Source of the DNA: Vibrio quintilis
GTDB taxonomy: Bacteria; Pseudomonadota; Gammaproteobacteria; Enterobacterales; Vibrionaceae
NCBI RefSeq assembly: GCF_024529975.1
Contig: NZ_AP024897.1
Location: forward strand, 3,782,001 to 3,846,000
DNA: 64,000 nucleotides
Direction: 5' to 3'
Shown here: in pieces, positions 44,301 to 51,954 of the stretch
Layout of the letters: every line of letters starts with the position of its first letter
Numbering within the stretch: the first letter of the stretch is position 1
The notes under the pieces: generated by a model
What the model saw: the letters and a program-made list of their open reading frames with translations, nothing else
What the model was told of the DNA's origin: nothing
Database searches by the model: none
Program-made: the position numbers and the translations under genes

Positions 44301-46268
44301 ATGTCAATTCATAAATTTTTAGCAATTTCGAGCGCTTTTTTGCTCACAACCGGCTGTGCTATTGCAAACTACCCGGACGAGAGCACAGAATTCAGAACAG
44401 ACCATACAGAGTGGCCGGCGCTGAAAAGCAGCATCAAAAAAACGCCCAAAATTGAACAGGCAATTAACCAGATTCTGCAAACCATGTCTCTGGAAGAAAA
44501 AATCGGTCAGATGACACAACCAACCATCATGAATACAACACCGGAAGATGTGGTGAAATACCATGTTGGTTCTGTGCTGAATGGTGGAAATGACTGGCCG
44601 GACTACAATAAAAATGCCACCGTCAATGACTGGCTCACTCTGGCTGACAGCTACTGGCAAGCCTCAATGGATACGTCTGACGGCAATGCTGCAATTCCGG
44701 TTATCTGGGGCACAGATGCCGTACATGGGTATGGCAATGTCAAAGGCTCTGTGCTCTTTCCGCATAACATCGGCTTAGGTGCAGCACACGATCCGGCGAT
44801 GATGGAACGCATCGGCCGGGCGACAGCCTCACAGGTAACAACCACCGGGCTGGACTGGACGTTTGCGCCAACACTTGCCGTTGTGCGTGATGATCGCTGG
44901 GGAAGAAGCTACGAAGGCTATTCTGAAGATCCTGAAATTGTTTTTCAGTATGGCGATGCCATGGTTCGCGGTATTCAGGGCAACTTTGACCAGAACCATG
45001 TAGTTGCCACCGCTAAACATTACCTTGGCGACGGCGGCACTTATCTGGGCACCGATCAGGGAAACAATCTGAGCAGCGAACATGATCTGATCAATATTCA
45101 TGCTCAGGGTTACTATTCAGCACTTCAGGCCGGTGCACAAACCGTGATGGCATCTTACAGCAGCTGGAAAGGTGACAAAATGCACGGGAATGAATACTTA
45201 CTGACTCAAATCCTGAAAGACCAGATGAATTTTGACGGCTTTGTCGTTTCAGACTGGAATGCCATTGGGCAGGTACCGGGATGTACCAACTTCCACTGCC
45301 CGCAAGCGATTAATGCCGGTATCGATATGGTGATGATCGCTGAGAAAAAATGGCCTGACTTTATCACCAATACATTGAAAGATGTCAAAGATGGCCTGAT
45401 TCCGATGAGCCGGATTGATGATGCAGTCAAACGTATCCTGCGGGTGAAAATGCGTGCCGGTCTGTTTGATAAACCAATGCCATCCAAACGCCTTGGCGCA
45501 GGTGATGCAGCTAAGCTTCAGAACCAGTCACTTCGTGACCTGGCAAGAGAAGCGGTCCGCAAATCTCTGGTATTGCTGAAAAATAATCACAATGTGCTGC
45601 CCATCGATAAATCCGCGCACATTCTGGTAACGGGTAAAACAGCCAATAATATCAGTAATCAAACCGGCGGATGGTCGATTACATGGCAGGGTACCGGTAA
45701 TACAAACGCTGATTTCCCATATGCAACATCAATTTTAAAAGGCTTCAAAGACGCGGTCAGTGATCAGGGTAAGATCACCTTCAGCGAAGATGGCACAAAA
45801 GCCAGCAACGATTATGATGTCATTATTGCTGTGATTGGTGAAACGCCTTATGCCGAAGGTCAGGGCGATATTAAACCCGATGACACACTGTCTTTCTCAA
45901 AACATTACCCGCAGGATGAAGCACTGCTGGCGAAACTGAAAGAAAATGCGCCGGATGTGCCGGTCGTGACAGTTTATGTGGGCGGCCGTCCGTTGTGGAT
46001 GAACCCGGAGATCAATAAGTCTGATGCATTTGTTGCTGCATGGCTGCCGGGGACAGAAGGTAATGGGATTGCAGATGTGTTGTTTGGTGATTTTGATTTC
46101 ACCGGGAAGTTAGCTTACAGCTGGCCCGGAAGTGATTGCCAGATCAGCAATCGCGGCGATCATAATCAGCCATTGTTTGCTTACGGTTATGGTCTGGACA
46201 CCAAAGACGATACAACGGTGGGACCGCTGTCTGAAGAGTCACTGCCAACCGGTTGTGATCAACGATAA
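44301..46268 (+). CDS. GH3-family beta-glucosidase / exo-glucanase, exported
   Basis: 655 residues. The N-terminus is a signal sequence ending LLTTGCA, a possible lipoprotein cleavage site at Cys19 although the -3 residue is not typical. The GH3 TIM-barrel has ATAKHYLGDGGT (K239, H240) and the nucleophile D318 in FVVSDWNAIG; the second GH3 domain (about 425-640) includes TEGNGIADVLFGDFDFTGKL. It probably releases glucose from beta-glucans in the periplasm or at the surface. Shorter than ExoP-type enzymes, lacking their C-terminal beta-sandwich. Preceded by the hairpin-rich leader and followed by a terminator. Confidence 0.9.
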   Translation: MSIHKFLAISSAFLLTTGCAIANYPDESTEFRTDHTEWPALKSSIKKTPKIEQAINQILQTMSLEEKIGQMTQPTIMNTTPEDVVKYHVGSVLNGGNDWPDYNKNATVNDWLTLADSYWQASMDTSDGNAAIPVIWGTDAVHGYGNVKGSVLFPHNIGLGAAHDPAMMERIGRATASQVTTTGLDWTFAPTLAVVRDDRWGRSYEGYSEDPEIVFQYGDAMVRGIQGNFDQNHVVATAKHYLGDGGTYLGTDQGNNLSSEHDLINIHAQGYYSALQAGAQTVMASYSSWKGDKMHGNEYLLTQILKDQMNFDGFVVSDWNAIGQVPGCTNFHCPQAINAGIDMVMIAEKKWPDFITNTLKDVKDGLIPMSRIDDAVKRILRVKMRAGLFDKPMPSKRLGAGDAAKLQNQSLRDLAREAVRKSLVLLKNNHNVLPIDKSAHILVTGKTANNISNQTGGWSITWQGTGNTNADFPYATSILKGFKDAVSDQGKITFSEDGTKASNDYDVIIAVIGETPYAEGQGDIKPDDTLSFSKHYPQDEALLAKLKENAPDVPVVTVYVGGRPLWMNPEINKSDAFVAAWLPGTEGNGIADVLFGDFDFTGKLAYSWPGSDCQISNRGDHNQPLFAYGYGLDTKDDTTVGPLSEESLPTGCDQR

Positions 46269-46302
46269 TGTCATGACCACATTGACTTGATGAAAACTAA
46301 GA

Positions 46303-46332
46303 AAAAGCCACCTTTGCAGGTGGCTTATTCAG
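46303..46332 (+). terminator. Terminator-like hairpin between GH3 and protease genes
   Basis: AAGCCACCT/AGGTGGCTT stem (46305-46313, 46318-46326) with TTGC loop between convergent genes; A-rich on the left and T-rich on the right, so it can serve both strands. Confidence 0.75.
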
Positions 46333-46351
46333 ATTAAAGAGATGGGTGAGA

Positions 46352-47686
46352 TTATATTTTCTGTCTGCGTCTGAACAACAGGCCAAACGCCGCCATCATC
46401 ATCAGACCAAATGCAGCACCACCAGAACCGGAAGAAGTACTGGTTGATGTCGTTGTCGTCGAACCTGATGACTGAGATGAACTGTCTGAAGAGTCACTAC
46501 TGTCTGAAGAATCGGAAGAACCGGAATCATCTGAAGAGCTCGTATCTTCGGTATAACCGGCACTAAAGTATGCCTGAACCTGCAACTCAGAAGCTTTAGA
46601 TTGATCCGTCAACACTTTCAATGTCAGTGATGTTCCTGTCTGAGTTGTGGTGAAACCCGCGGTTTTTCTGTCTACATTGACTGCCACAGTACAGCTGCTT
46701 CCCTGACTCAGGGTCGAAGTACAGCCATTGTTCGCAATCGTCACACCTGTTGGTAATTCGAAATTAGTCACATCAAAACTTTCAGAACCATAGTTGGTCA
46801 ACGGGATCTCGATCTGAACGTTTTGTTCCGTTGATTCAGAGTTAATACGCTGCCGATAACTCACGCCACTGGTTTTCGCTGCAATCCAGTCCGTAAAATA
46901 AGCCACATTGGTATAAACACCATAAGCATTTGGCTGAGCACACCCGACTCCCCAGCTGACAATACCTACCTGCTTGTAAGTGCCATTATCATTGTAAACC
47001 AGCGGGCCACCACTATCGCCCTGACATGAATCTTTTCCGCCTTCTTTCAGGCCGGCACAGATAGAGTCATCGCTGACATTACTATAATCTCCGCCGACAT
47101 TCTGACAGGTACTCAGATCCACATAAGGCACATCAACCTGATACAATTTTTCAGGAAAAACACTCGATGTCGTTGACTGATTTCCCCAACCCATGACCGT
47201 CAGTGTATCCCCGGCGGACAAAGCGTCGGTCAATGTTGATGTTGTCAGCTCAACATTAGTTTCCGTCACTTCTTTGGCCAGTTCAAGAATCGCAATATCA
47301 TTATGCATCGTCGAAGAATCATAGTTTTCGTGCATATAGATATTCTGGATATCAACCCGTTGACCTTCATTCTCACCATTACTCAAATCATAAATACCGA
47401 CAGAGACATCAGCTGCATAGGTATTTGATTCGACCAAACTGGCAACACAATGAGAAGCAGTTAATACATAACGACCGCCAAGGAAAGTCGCGCCACAGAA
47501 CTGCCCGTTATAAGTATCTACATTTTTACTCACCATCGCCGTCATAAACGGCCAGTCACCTTCTGCTGATTGTGTACCATTGATAATACGCACTGTATTT
47601 TCAGAAGATGCACCCACTTGCCCGGATAAAGCGAGGCCCAAAGGCAGAGCCAAACTGACAAACATTGCTAATTTGCTTTTTTTCAT
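46352..47686 (-). CDS. Secreted trypsin-like serine protease with GlyGly-CTERM anchor
   Basis: 444 residues. Signal peptide (about 1-26), then an S1 trypsin domain beginning RIINGTQSAEGDWPF with catalytic His in LTASHC, Asp in HNDIAIL and Ser in CQGDSGGPL. A beta-sandwich region (about 285-375), a Ser/Asp/Thr-rich linker and a C-terminal GSGGAAFGLMMMAAFGLLFRRR follow: the GlyGly-CTERM sorting signal processed by rhombosortase and used by V. cholerae VesA/B/C proteases, which are exported by type II secretion. Intact. The downstream remnant at 47977 is a paralogue. Confidence 0.93.
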   Translation of the reverse strand: MKKSKLAMFVSLALPLGLALSGQVGASSENTVRIINGTQSAEGDWPFMTAMVSKNVDTYNGQFCGATFLGGRYVLTASHCVASLVESNTYAADVSVGIYDLSNGENEGQRVDIQNIYMHENYDSSTMHNDIAILELAKEVTETNVELTTSTLTDALSAGDTLTVMGWGNQSTTSSVFPEKLYQVDVPYVDLSTCQNVGGDYSNVSDDSICAGLKEGGKDSCQGDSGGPLVYNDNGTYKQVGIVSWGVGCAQPNAYGVYTNVAYFTDWIAAKTSGVSYRQRINSESTEQNVQIEIPLTNYGSESFDVTNFELPTGVTIANNGCTSTLSQGSSCTVAVNVDRKTAGFTTTQTGTSLTLKVLTDQSKASELQVQAYFSAGYTEDTSSSDDSGSSDSSDSSDSSDSSSQSSGSTTTTSTSTSSGSGGAAFGLMMMAAFGLLFRRRQKI

Positions 47687-47915
47687 TTTTTAAATACCTA
47701 CTATCCTTAGTATTGAATAAAACGGTAATGCATCATTTGTCGATGAGTGATTACCTGGTTACAGCCCGGTCAGGCAGACCTCAAATTACATCCAGTTGCA
47801 TGAGACATCAATATCAATTGATATTTCCATCATTTACTATTGCGATAAACCAAACCTCTGTAACAATATTATTAACAAGCGGCAGACAAAAAATGGCTTT
47901 AGATTTATTTCCGGC

Positions 47916-47952
47916 AAAAAAAACCACCTGCCGGGTGACAGGTGGTTTTTAT
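47916..47952 (-). terminator. Terminator after the truncated protease
   Basis: AAACCACCTG/CAGGTGGTTT stem (47921-47930, 47939-47948) with A-run on the left and T-run on the right; ends leftward transcription of the remnant. The remaining 229 bp to the intact protease start contain its promoter region and no recognised motif. Confidence 0.8.
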
Positions 47953-47976
47953 CGTTCGGCTAAATGTTACCTGAAA

Positions 47977-48520
47977 TCAGCGATACCGGCGTCTGATAAT
48001 CAAACCAAACAGAGAGAAAATCAGCAACCCGAATGAAGCACCACCAGAGCCGGATGATGATGAAGTACTGCCGGAACCCGTGGTTGAACCGGCAGATTCA
48101 GTAGCATCTTCCTGGTAAATGTTGTTGAAGTGAACTTTTACCTGTAACTCTGAAGCCTCAGCGTGATCCGTGATAATTTTATAGGTCAGATCCTGACCCG
48201 CCTGATAAGACAGGAATCCAGCGGCTTTTCTGTCAATATTCATCGTCACGGCACAGCTGTCACCCTGATTTAATGTCGATGTACAGGTATTACTCGCGAC
48301 AGTCACACCTTCCGGTAATTCAAAGTTTGTGACATCAAAGCTTTCGGTGCCGTAGTTTGTTAATGGCGTTTCAACCTGTATGTTCTGATCGGAAGATAAT
48401 GTATTAAACCGTTGCGGGTAGCTGACACCACTGGTTTTCGCTGCAATCCAGTCTTTAAAGTAAGCAATATTCGCATACACGCCATAAGCATTGGCCTGTG
48501 CACATCCCTTACCCCCCGGC
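47977..48520 (-). pseudogene. C-terminal remnant of a second trypsin-like GlyGly-CTERM protease
   Basis: About 178 residues aligning with the C-terminal half of the intact protease 300 bp away: GCAQANAYGVYANIAYFKDWIAAKTSGVSY, the beta-sandwich, and the GSGGASFGLLIFSLFGLIIRRR sorting tail. The whole catalytic domain with the His-Asp-Ser triad is missing; homology stops at about 48513-48520, just past the last trypsin beta-strand. Upstream lies a fragment of another gene and then an IS3 element, so an insertion/deletion removed the front of the gene. The ATG at 48528 is fortuitous. Confidence 0.88.
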
Positions 48521-48642
48521 CTGAGCAAAAGTCTCAGAAAAATAAGAAAATCAGATATCGAAGACAGAGACTTCGATATTCACTACAAAGTCCGTGAATA
48601 CCTGATGCTGATGCAGGCTCAGCTCGCCGGTTATCCGGAACA
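48521..48642 (+). pseudogene. Unidentified coding remnant between the protease fragment and the IS
   Basis: On the plus strand an open frame reads LSKSLRKIRKSDIEDRDFDI then HYKVREYLMLMQAQLAGYPE, a plausible charged helical C-terminal segment of an unknown protein, ending where the IS inverted repeat starts. I do not recognise the family. It may be leftover DNA from another mobile or host gene joined by the deletion that removed the protease catalytic domain. Confidence 0.35.
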
Positions 48643-48674
48643 TGTCAACCTGTTTTGCACCACCCGGAAAATAA

Positions 48675-49754
48675 TTAAATTGCATTTCTCGTGACGCTGG
48701 ATAAGGTTGGGAAGTTCACACCTTTTTCTATCACTTCACTATCAGCATCTTCCGGTACCGGATTAATACTCACTTCTTTGGCTGGCATCGCGACTTTGGG
48801 GGCACCTTTAGCAAAACGCTCCGGGTGTGCAGCATAAGCGGCATCAAGACCCGCCTGACGTGTCACTGCCTCCTCTGTATATCGTCCTGTAAAAACATGC
48901 TCCGGTGTAAAGCCACCTAACTGGCTGTGATAATGACAGGTGTTGTACCATGTTACATAGTCCTGACACCAACGATTCGCATGCCCATAATCTTCAAAAC
49001 GACGGGGATAATCTGGTTGATATTTGAGTGTTTTAAATTGTGATTCACTAAATGGGTTGTCATTACTGACCCGCGGACGACTGTGGCTGACGGTGACTGC
49101 AAGCTCAGACAACAAATCCAGATAACAATGGGCAGTCATCGGCGCGCCTCTGTCCTGATGAAGGGTTAAACCGCTTGATTCAAGGTCATAACGGGTGATT
49201 GCTTCTTCCATTAGCTGGGATGCTAACGCACTGTTTTCCTTGCGCGATAGCATCCAGGCAACAATGTAACGGCTAAATAAATCCATCACGACATAAAGTG
49301 ATAAATATTCTCCCCGCTTTTGAGTGGGTAATTTGGTGATATCCCAGGTCCAGACCTGATTGGGATGTTGAGCCACCAGACGGGGAACCATGTGAGACTG
49401 CGCTGGTCGCTGTACCCGGCGTTCACCATGAAGATTATCTTCACGTAAGAGCCGGTGCATGGTGCTGACTGAGCACAGATATTGCCCTTGCTGCAACAGG
49501 TCATAATAAATCTGCACCGGCGGTTGGTTACAATAAGTTTCACTGAGCATCACCGATTTCACTGTTTCTCTTTCTGTATCGCTTAATGCTCTGGGCTGGC
49601 GCGCGTGTTTCCGGGAGCGGTGAATCCGGGGCCAAGGGCCACAAAACTGAACACCCCGGATATAACGTCTTAATGTATTGCGGTTGACGTTAAGCACCTG
49701 GCAGGCGAGCCTTTGGGAGACAAATGCAGGTAAGGGATGTTGCGCCAGCGTCAT
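48675..49754 (-). CDS. IS3-family transposase OrfB (DDE integrase)
   Basis: Catalytic half of the transposase, 359 residues from ATG 49754. rve core with TWDITKLP, LHQDRGAP and DNPFSESQFKTLKY giving the D-D-E triad, and the YNTCHYHSQLGGFTPEHVF C-terminal signature. Its frame is open to 49817 and is -1 relative to OrfA, so a fusion OrfAB by frameshifting is expected; the independent ATG overlaps the OrfA stop as ATGA. Confidence 0.92.
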   Translation of the reverse strand: MTLAQHPLPAFVSQRLACQVLNVNRNTLRRYIRGVQFCGPWPRIHRSRKHARQPRALSDTERETVKSVMLSETYCNQPPVQIYYDLLQQGQYLCSVSTMHRLLREDNLHGERRVQRPAQSHMVPRLVAQHPNQVWTWDITKLPTQKRGEYLSLYVVMDLFSRYIVAWMLSRKENSALASQLMEEAITRYDLESSGLTLHQDRGAPMTAHCYLDLLSELAVTVSHSRPRVSNDNPFSESQFKTLKYQPDYPRRFEDYGHANRWCQDYVTWYNTCHYHSQLGGFTPEHVFTGRYTEEAVTRQAGLDAAYAAHPERFAKGAPKVAMPAKEVSINPVPEDADSEVIEKGVNFPTLSSVTRNAI

Positions 49755-50167
49755 GATTTGTTCTCTTGTTCCATCGCTTCTATCAACGCCAAGGCTTTTT
49801 TTTGGAGCGAGAGACAACCGTCTTTTACCTCAATCTGATGACGAAGACGGGCGTTCTCTTTCTCTAAGTGCTCAATGCGTTTTTGCTCGGGAGTTTTTGC
49901 TGACGCAGGACCGGGGGCTGATTTTTCGAGCCCTTTGATGCCGTTCTCAGCGAATTCTTTCCGCCATTGTGAAAGCTGATTTGAGTAAAGCTTTTCCCGC
50001 CGGAGTAAGGCACCAATCTCGCCATGTTGACAGGCATCGGCCTGTTGTATAATGGACAGCTTGTATTCGGTCGTAAAGACACGGCGGGTTTTCTTTTCCA
50101 GCTCCGGAGAGGGACTGACCTGCGGCTCAACCGTTGTGTTCTTTGGCATCATGAACTCCTTTTTCAC
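49751..50167 (-). CDS. IS3-family transposase OrfA (helix-turn-helix, leucine zipper)
   Basis: 138 residues. Helix-turn-helix in FTTEYKLSIIQQADACQHGEIGALLRREKLYSNQLSQWRKEF and a coiled coil in EQKRIEHLEKENARLRHQIE. Supplies DNA binding for the OrfAB transposase. A shorter start MPKNTTVEP at 50149 is possible. Confidence 0.88.
   Translation of the reverse strand: MKKEFMMPKNTTVEPQVSPSPELEKKTRRVFTTEYKLSIIQQADACQHGEIGALLRREKLYSNQLSQWRKEFAENGIKGLEKSAPGPASAKTPEQKRIEHLEKENARLRHQIEVKDGCLSLQKKALALIEAMEQENKS
49789..49802 (-). promoter_or_regulatory. Probable programmed -1 frameshift site of the IS3 element
   Basis: On the minus strand the sequence runs through nine A followed by G within orfA, containing the A-AAA-AAG slippery heptamer typical of IS3 elements. 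OrfB is in the -1 frame and open across this point. Confidence 0.7.
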
Positions 50168-50217
50168 CCTGATTTGTATGTTATCTCAAAAGCGGGTGGT
50201 TCAATAGCAGGTTGACA

Positions 50218-50895
50218 CACAGGGCCATACTAACGGTCCGAACCCGATTTTAACTTCATCCTGCATCCACACCAGTTGGTCAATTCGCTCTTTTTCATGC
50301 TCGATGATATCTTTCATCAACGCATGTTTGTATTTATCCAGAAAATCATCTAAAAATGATTTCTCTGCCGCTTTCGGATACCACTCACTCTCGTGGTATG
50401 CCACGATGGATTTAAAACTGTCCCACGGCAGCAAAGCATCTTCAACTTGCGTGAATGCCTGCGCGCCTTCACCACCACTGACCGGCCGGGTCACTTCCTG
50501 AAATAAAAATGGTGGATCAGGCTTGTCCACAAAACCATCAGAATCTTTATCTTCTATCCATCTCAACTGCTTCACAGATTCATCATTCATTAACAGCTTA
50601 AAGAAACCTTCAGGTGGCTTGTCTTTTGAAAAAACTTCAAAATGAATCTGAGAGCCGAGCTTGATAAAATCTTCCCGCCGGGTATCAACTTTATCGTAAC
50701 GCCCCAGATAACCGATTGGATCACCGGCACAAACCTTATAGGCTGAACTACTACCCAGTTAATGGAACTTTGCACCTTCAGCTGTTTTCACATCACCATC
50801 AACAAACCTTACAACGTGCGAATAAACGTGGCTTACCATTGAGATTAAATAATCCGTAATACTGAGTTTTCTGATAAGCGATCCATGTTTATCCA
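50218..50895 (-). pseudogene. Broken second copy of the T6SS cargo chassis
   Basis: Matches the intact cargo gene at 52871-55528. From 50226 to about 50756 it is nearly identical to 53452-53982 (five or six mismatches seen, about 99%). Further upstream (about 50760-50895) it is only roughly 75% similar to 54075-54200. Relative to the intact gene it has a nonsense codon (CAG to TAA near 50758), a deletion of about 90 bp and a one-base frameshift; the 3' end is cut by the IS3 element exactly where the toxin domain would begin. Encoded fragment corresponds to residues about 465-694 of the intact protein. Confidence 0.88.
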
Positions 50896-50900
50896 AATGC

Positions 50901-51443
50901 TTATGGAAGCTTTTTATAAGGATATTTTTCTATAAACTTAGAATCAAAATACTTGTCAGATCTCATGACATGACATTTCTCTTTCTCCGTTTTGTTTATC
51001 ACACAGACATGTAATGAATACAAACCATCATTATGAGAAGAATCGAATGTAACTGTCTGAACAAGCTCTAATTCATTCTCTTTTATGCTCAAAAAGTATT
51101 TTTTTTCTTGACCTCCAGCACCAGAAAACATTGATATTATGGAGAAATTAACATCATCACCTTTCTCTTCCTTAATTTCTCTCACCATATACATCCCTTG
51201 AAAGCTATAATTTTCAGATTTATATTTATATTTGTATTCTCCATCTACATTCAGAAACACCAATATTTCATCATTAGATTGGTCATTAATAACAGCATCT
51301 TTAACACCATCTCGATCTACATCAAAATAATATATTTCATATTTATCATCATTTTTAAATCTATCGAAATCATTAGCCACACAATTAATAGATATAAAAA
51401 TTGAAAATAATAGAAATCCATTCCTAATTAGTGCATTTTTCAT
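50901..51443 (-). CDS. Putative secreted immunity protein for a displaced T6SS toxin
   Basis: 180 residues with a signal peptide (MKNALIRNGFLLFSIFISIN, cleavage near CVAND). The mature part is acidic and AT-rich in codon use, with FDVDRDGVKDAVIND, a calcium-loop-like D-x-D-x-D-G motif of the kind seen in XAC2610- or VCBS-type modules. I do not recognise the family. Its start overlaps by 20 bp the stop of the toxin remnant at 51424-51600, the arrangement also seen for the intact effector and its neighbour (52881/52871), so a periplasmic immunity role is inferred. Ribosome binding site AAAGGTGG. Confidence 0.65.
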   Translation of the reverse strand: MKNALIRNGFLLFSIFISINCVANDFDRFKNDDKYEIYYFDVDRDGVKDAVINDQSNDEILVFLNVDGEYKYKYKSENYSFQGMYMVREIKEEKGDDVNFSIISMFSGAGGQEKKYFLSIKENELELVQTVTFDSSHNDGLYSLHVCVINKTEKEKCHVMRSDKYFDSKFIEKYPYKKLP

Positions 51444-51600
51444 ATTTCATAACCACCTTTAAATAGTTAACATATTTCTGTCTTTCCTCAAAACCATTTC
51501 CACCACCATTTACTAACCAACTAATTGTATCTCTACAATCTTTATCAGCTAATAAATTTAGGTTAAGAACACCATATTTTTTTGTTCTTACCATATAATT
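51424..51600 (-). pseudogene. C-terminal remnant of a T6SS toxin resembling GH19 lysozyme/chitinase
   Basis: Reading leftward from 51600, an open frame of about 59 codons ends at TAG 51424-51426 and includes LNLNLLADKDCRDTISWLVN followed by GGGNGFEERQKYVNYLK. The pattern VNGGxNGxxxR after a DxxxxT helix is the C-terminal signature of GH19-type endolysins and chitinases, as I recall it. The catalytic part is absent. The frame overlaps the start of the putative immunity gene at 51443. The upstream border is a 23-bp identity with vgrG. It is too short and lacks a start, so it is a remnant rather than a gene. Confidence 0.55.
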
Positions 51601-51619
51601 CACGTTTAGCGCAGGTACG
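51597..51619 (-). repeat. 23-bp segment identical to vgrG
   Basis: These 23 bases are identical to about 57417-57439 inside vgrG (codons for RTCAKRE in vgrG). Here they are in a different reading frame relative to the toxin remnant. Probably a recombination scar joining a lost vgrG copy to the remnant. Confidence 0.5.
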
Positions 51620-51954
51620 AAGCACCCACTTCGAAAAGGCAGAATCGACCATTACCTGGGTTTATAAAATGGATGCGACACAGAATTATGAACAGCCTCA
51701 GGAGCAGGGTGAGAGCATACTAACTTAATCGTTCAACCAGCAAACAAATTGTTCGTTTATCAAACGATAAAATTTGTGTTTTCTCGGCTGTTTTCGGGAA
51801 ATTCGACTTAGATTTTAAGCTCGAACACTGCTTGGTTAAGAAACGAGCGAAGTATGCTCGCACCCTGGCCTCAGGAGAGGCCGCTCGATGAACGACCAAA
51901 AGTTCCCAGCATTTATTCAACAACGCAACATAAATTCATAAAGTTAAATTTTTA
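51620..51954. other. Gap around the MITE, probably decayed mobile DNA
   Basis: If the MITE and one flanking repeat are removed, a plus-strand frame reads through: STHFEKAESTITWVYKMDAT, then NYEQPQERPLDERPKVPS. It looks protein-like but I cannot assign it. The right part (about 51905-51930) contains TTTATTCAACAACGC, resembling IS5-type ends. A perfect hairpin GGCCTC/GAGGCC lies at 51867-51882. No intact gene. Confidence 0.35.
51705..51868. mobile_element. MITE-like element with 9-bp flanking repeats
   Basis: About 163 bp. The left end CAGGGTGAGAGCATACT (51705-51721) is an inverted copy of AGTATGCTCGCACCCTG (51851-51867), 16 of 17 matching, and partial complementarity continues inward. It is flanked by direct repeats CCTCAGGAG (51696-51704 and 51869-51877), consistent with a 9-bp target duplication give or take one base. 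It has no coding capacity. The source transposase is not in the window; the two IS elements here have different ends. Confidence 0.75.

Larger units (their letters stand above)
48643..50217 (-). mobile_element. IS3-family insertion sequence (two overlapping ORFs)
   Basis: About 1575 bp. Terminal inverted repeats begin TGTCAACCTG on both ends and both continue into CCACCCG (left 48643-48666; right, read on the minus strand, from 50217), with a one-base indel. Inside are orfA (49751-50167) and orfB (to 48675). I see no clear short target duplication. The element cuts into the duplicated T6SS cargo copy on its right and abuts the unknown remnant on its left. Confidence 0.82.

Noticed and set aside
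44131..44322. Small 63-residue plus-strand ORF before the GH3 gene
   Set aside because: No ribosome binding site, no conserved features, and it overlaps the GH3 signal peptide in another frame. More likely untranslated leader.
48491..48694. Plus-strand 67-residue ORF as a real gene
   Set aside because: Its start lies inside the protease remnant on the other strand and its end inside the IS repeat; only the middle looks like a fragment of an unknown gene.
50590..50775. 61-residue minus-strand ORF
   Set aside because: It is an out-of-frame reading of the broken cargo chassis; the true frame continues through this stretch until the TAA near 50758.
51705..51868. Integron attC site
   Set aside because: The palindrome lacks the GTTRRRY-type core boxes, and the flanking 9-bp direct repeats fit a transposed element instead.
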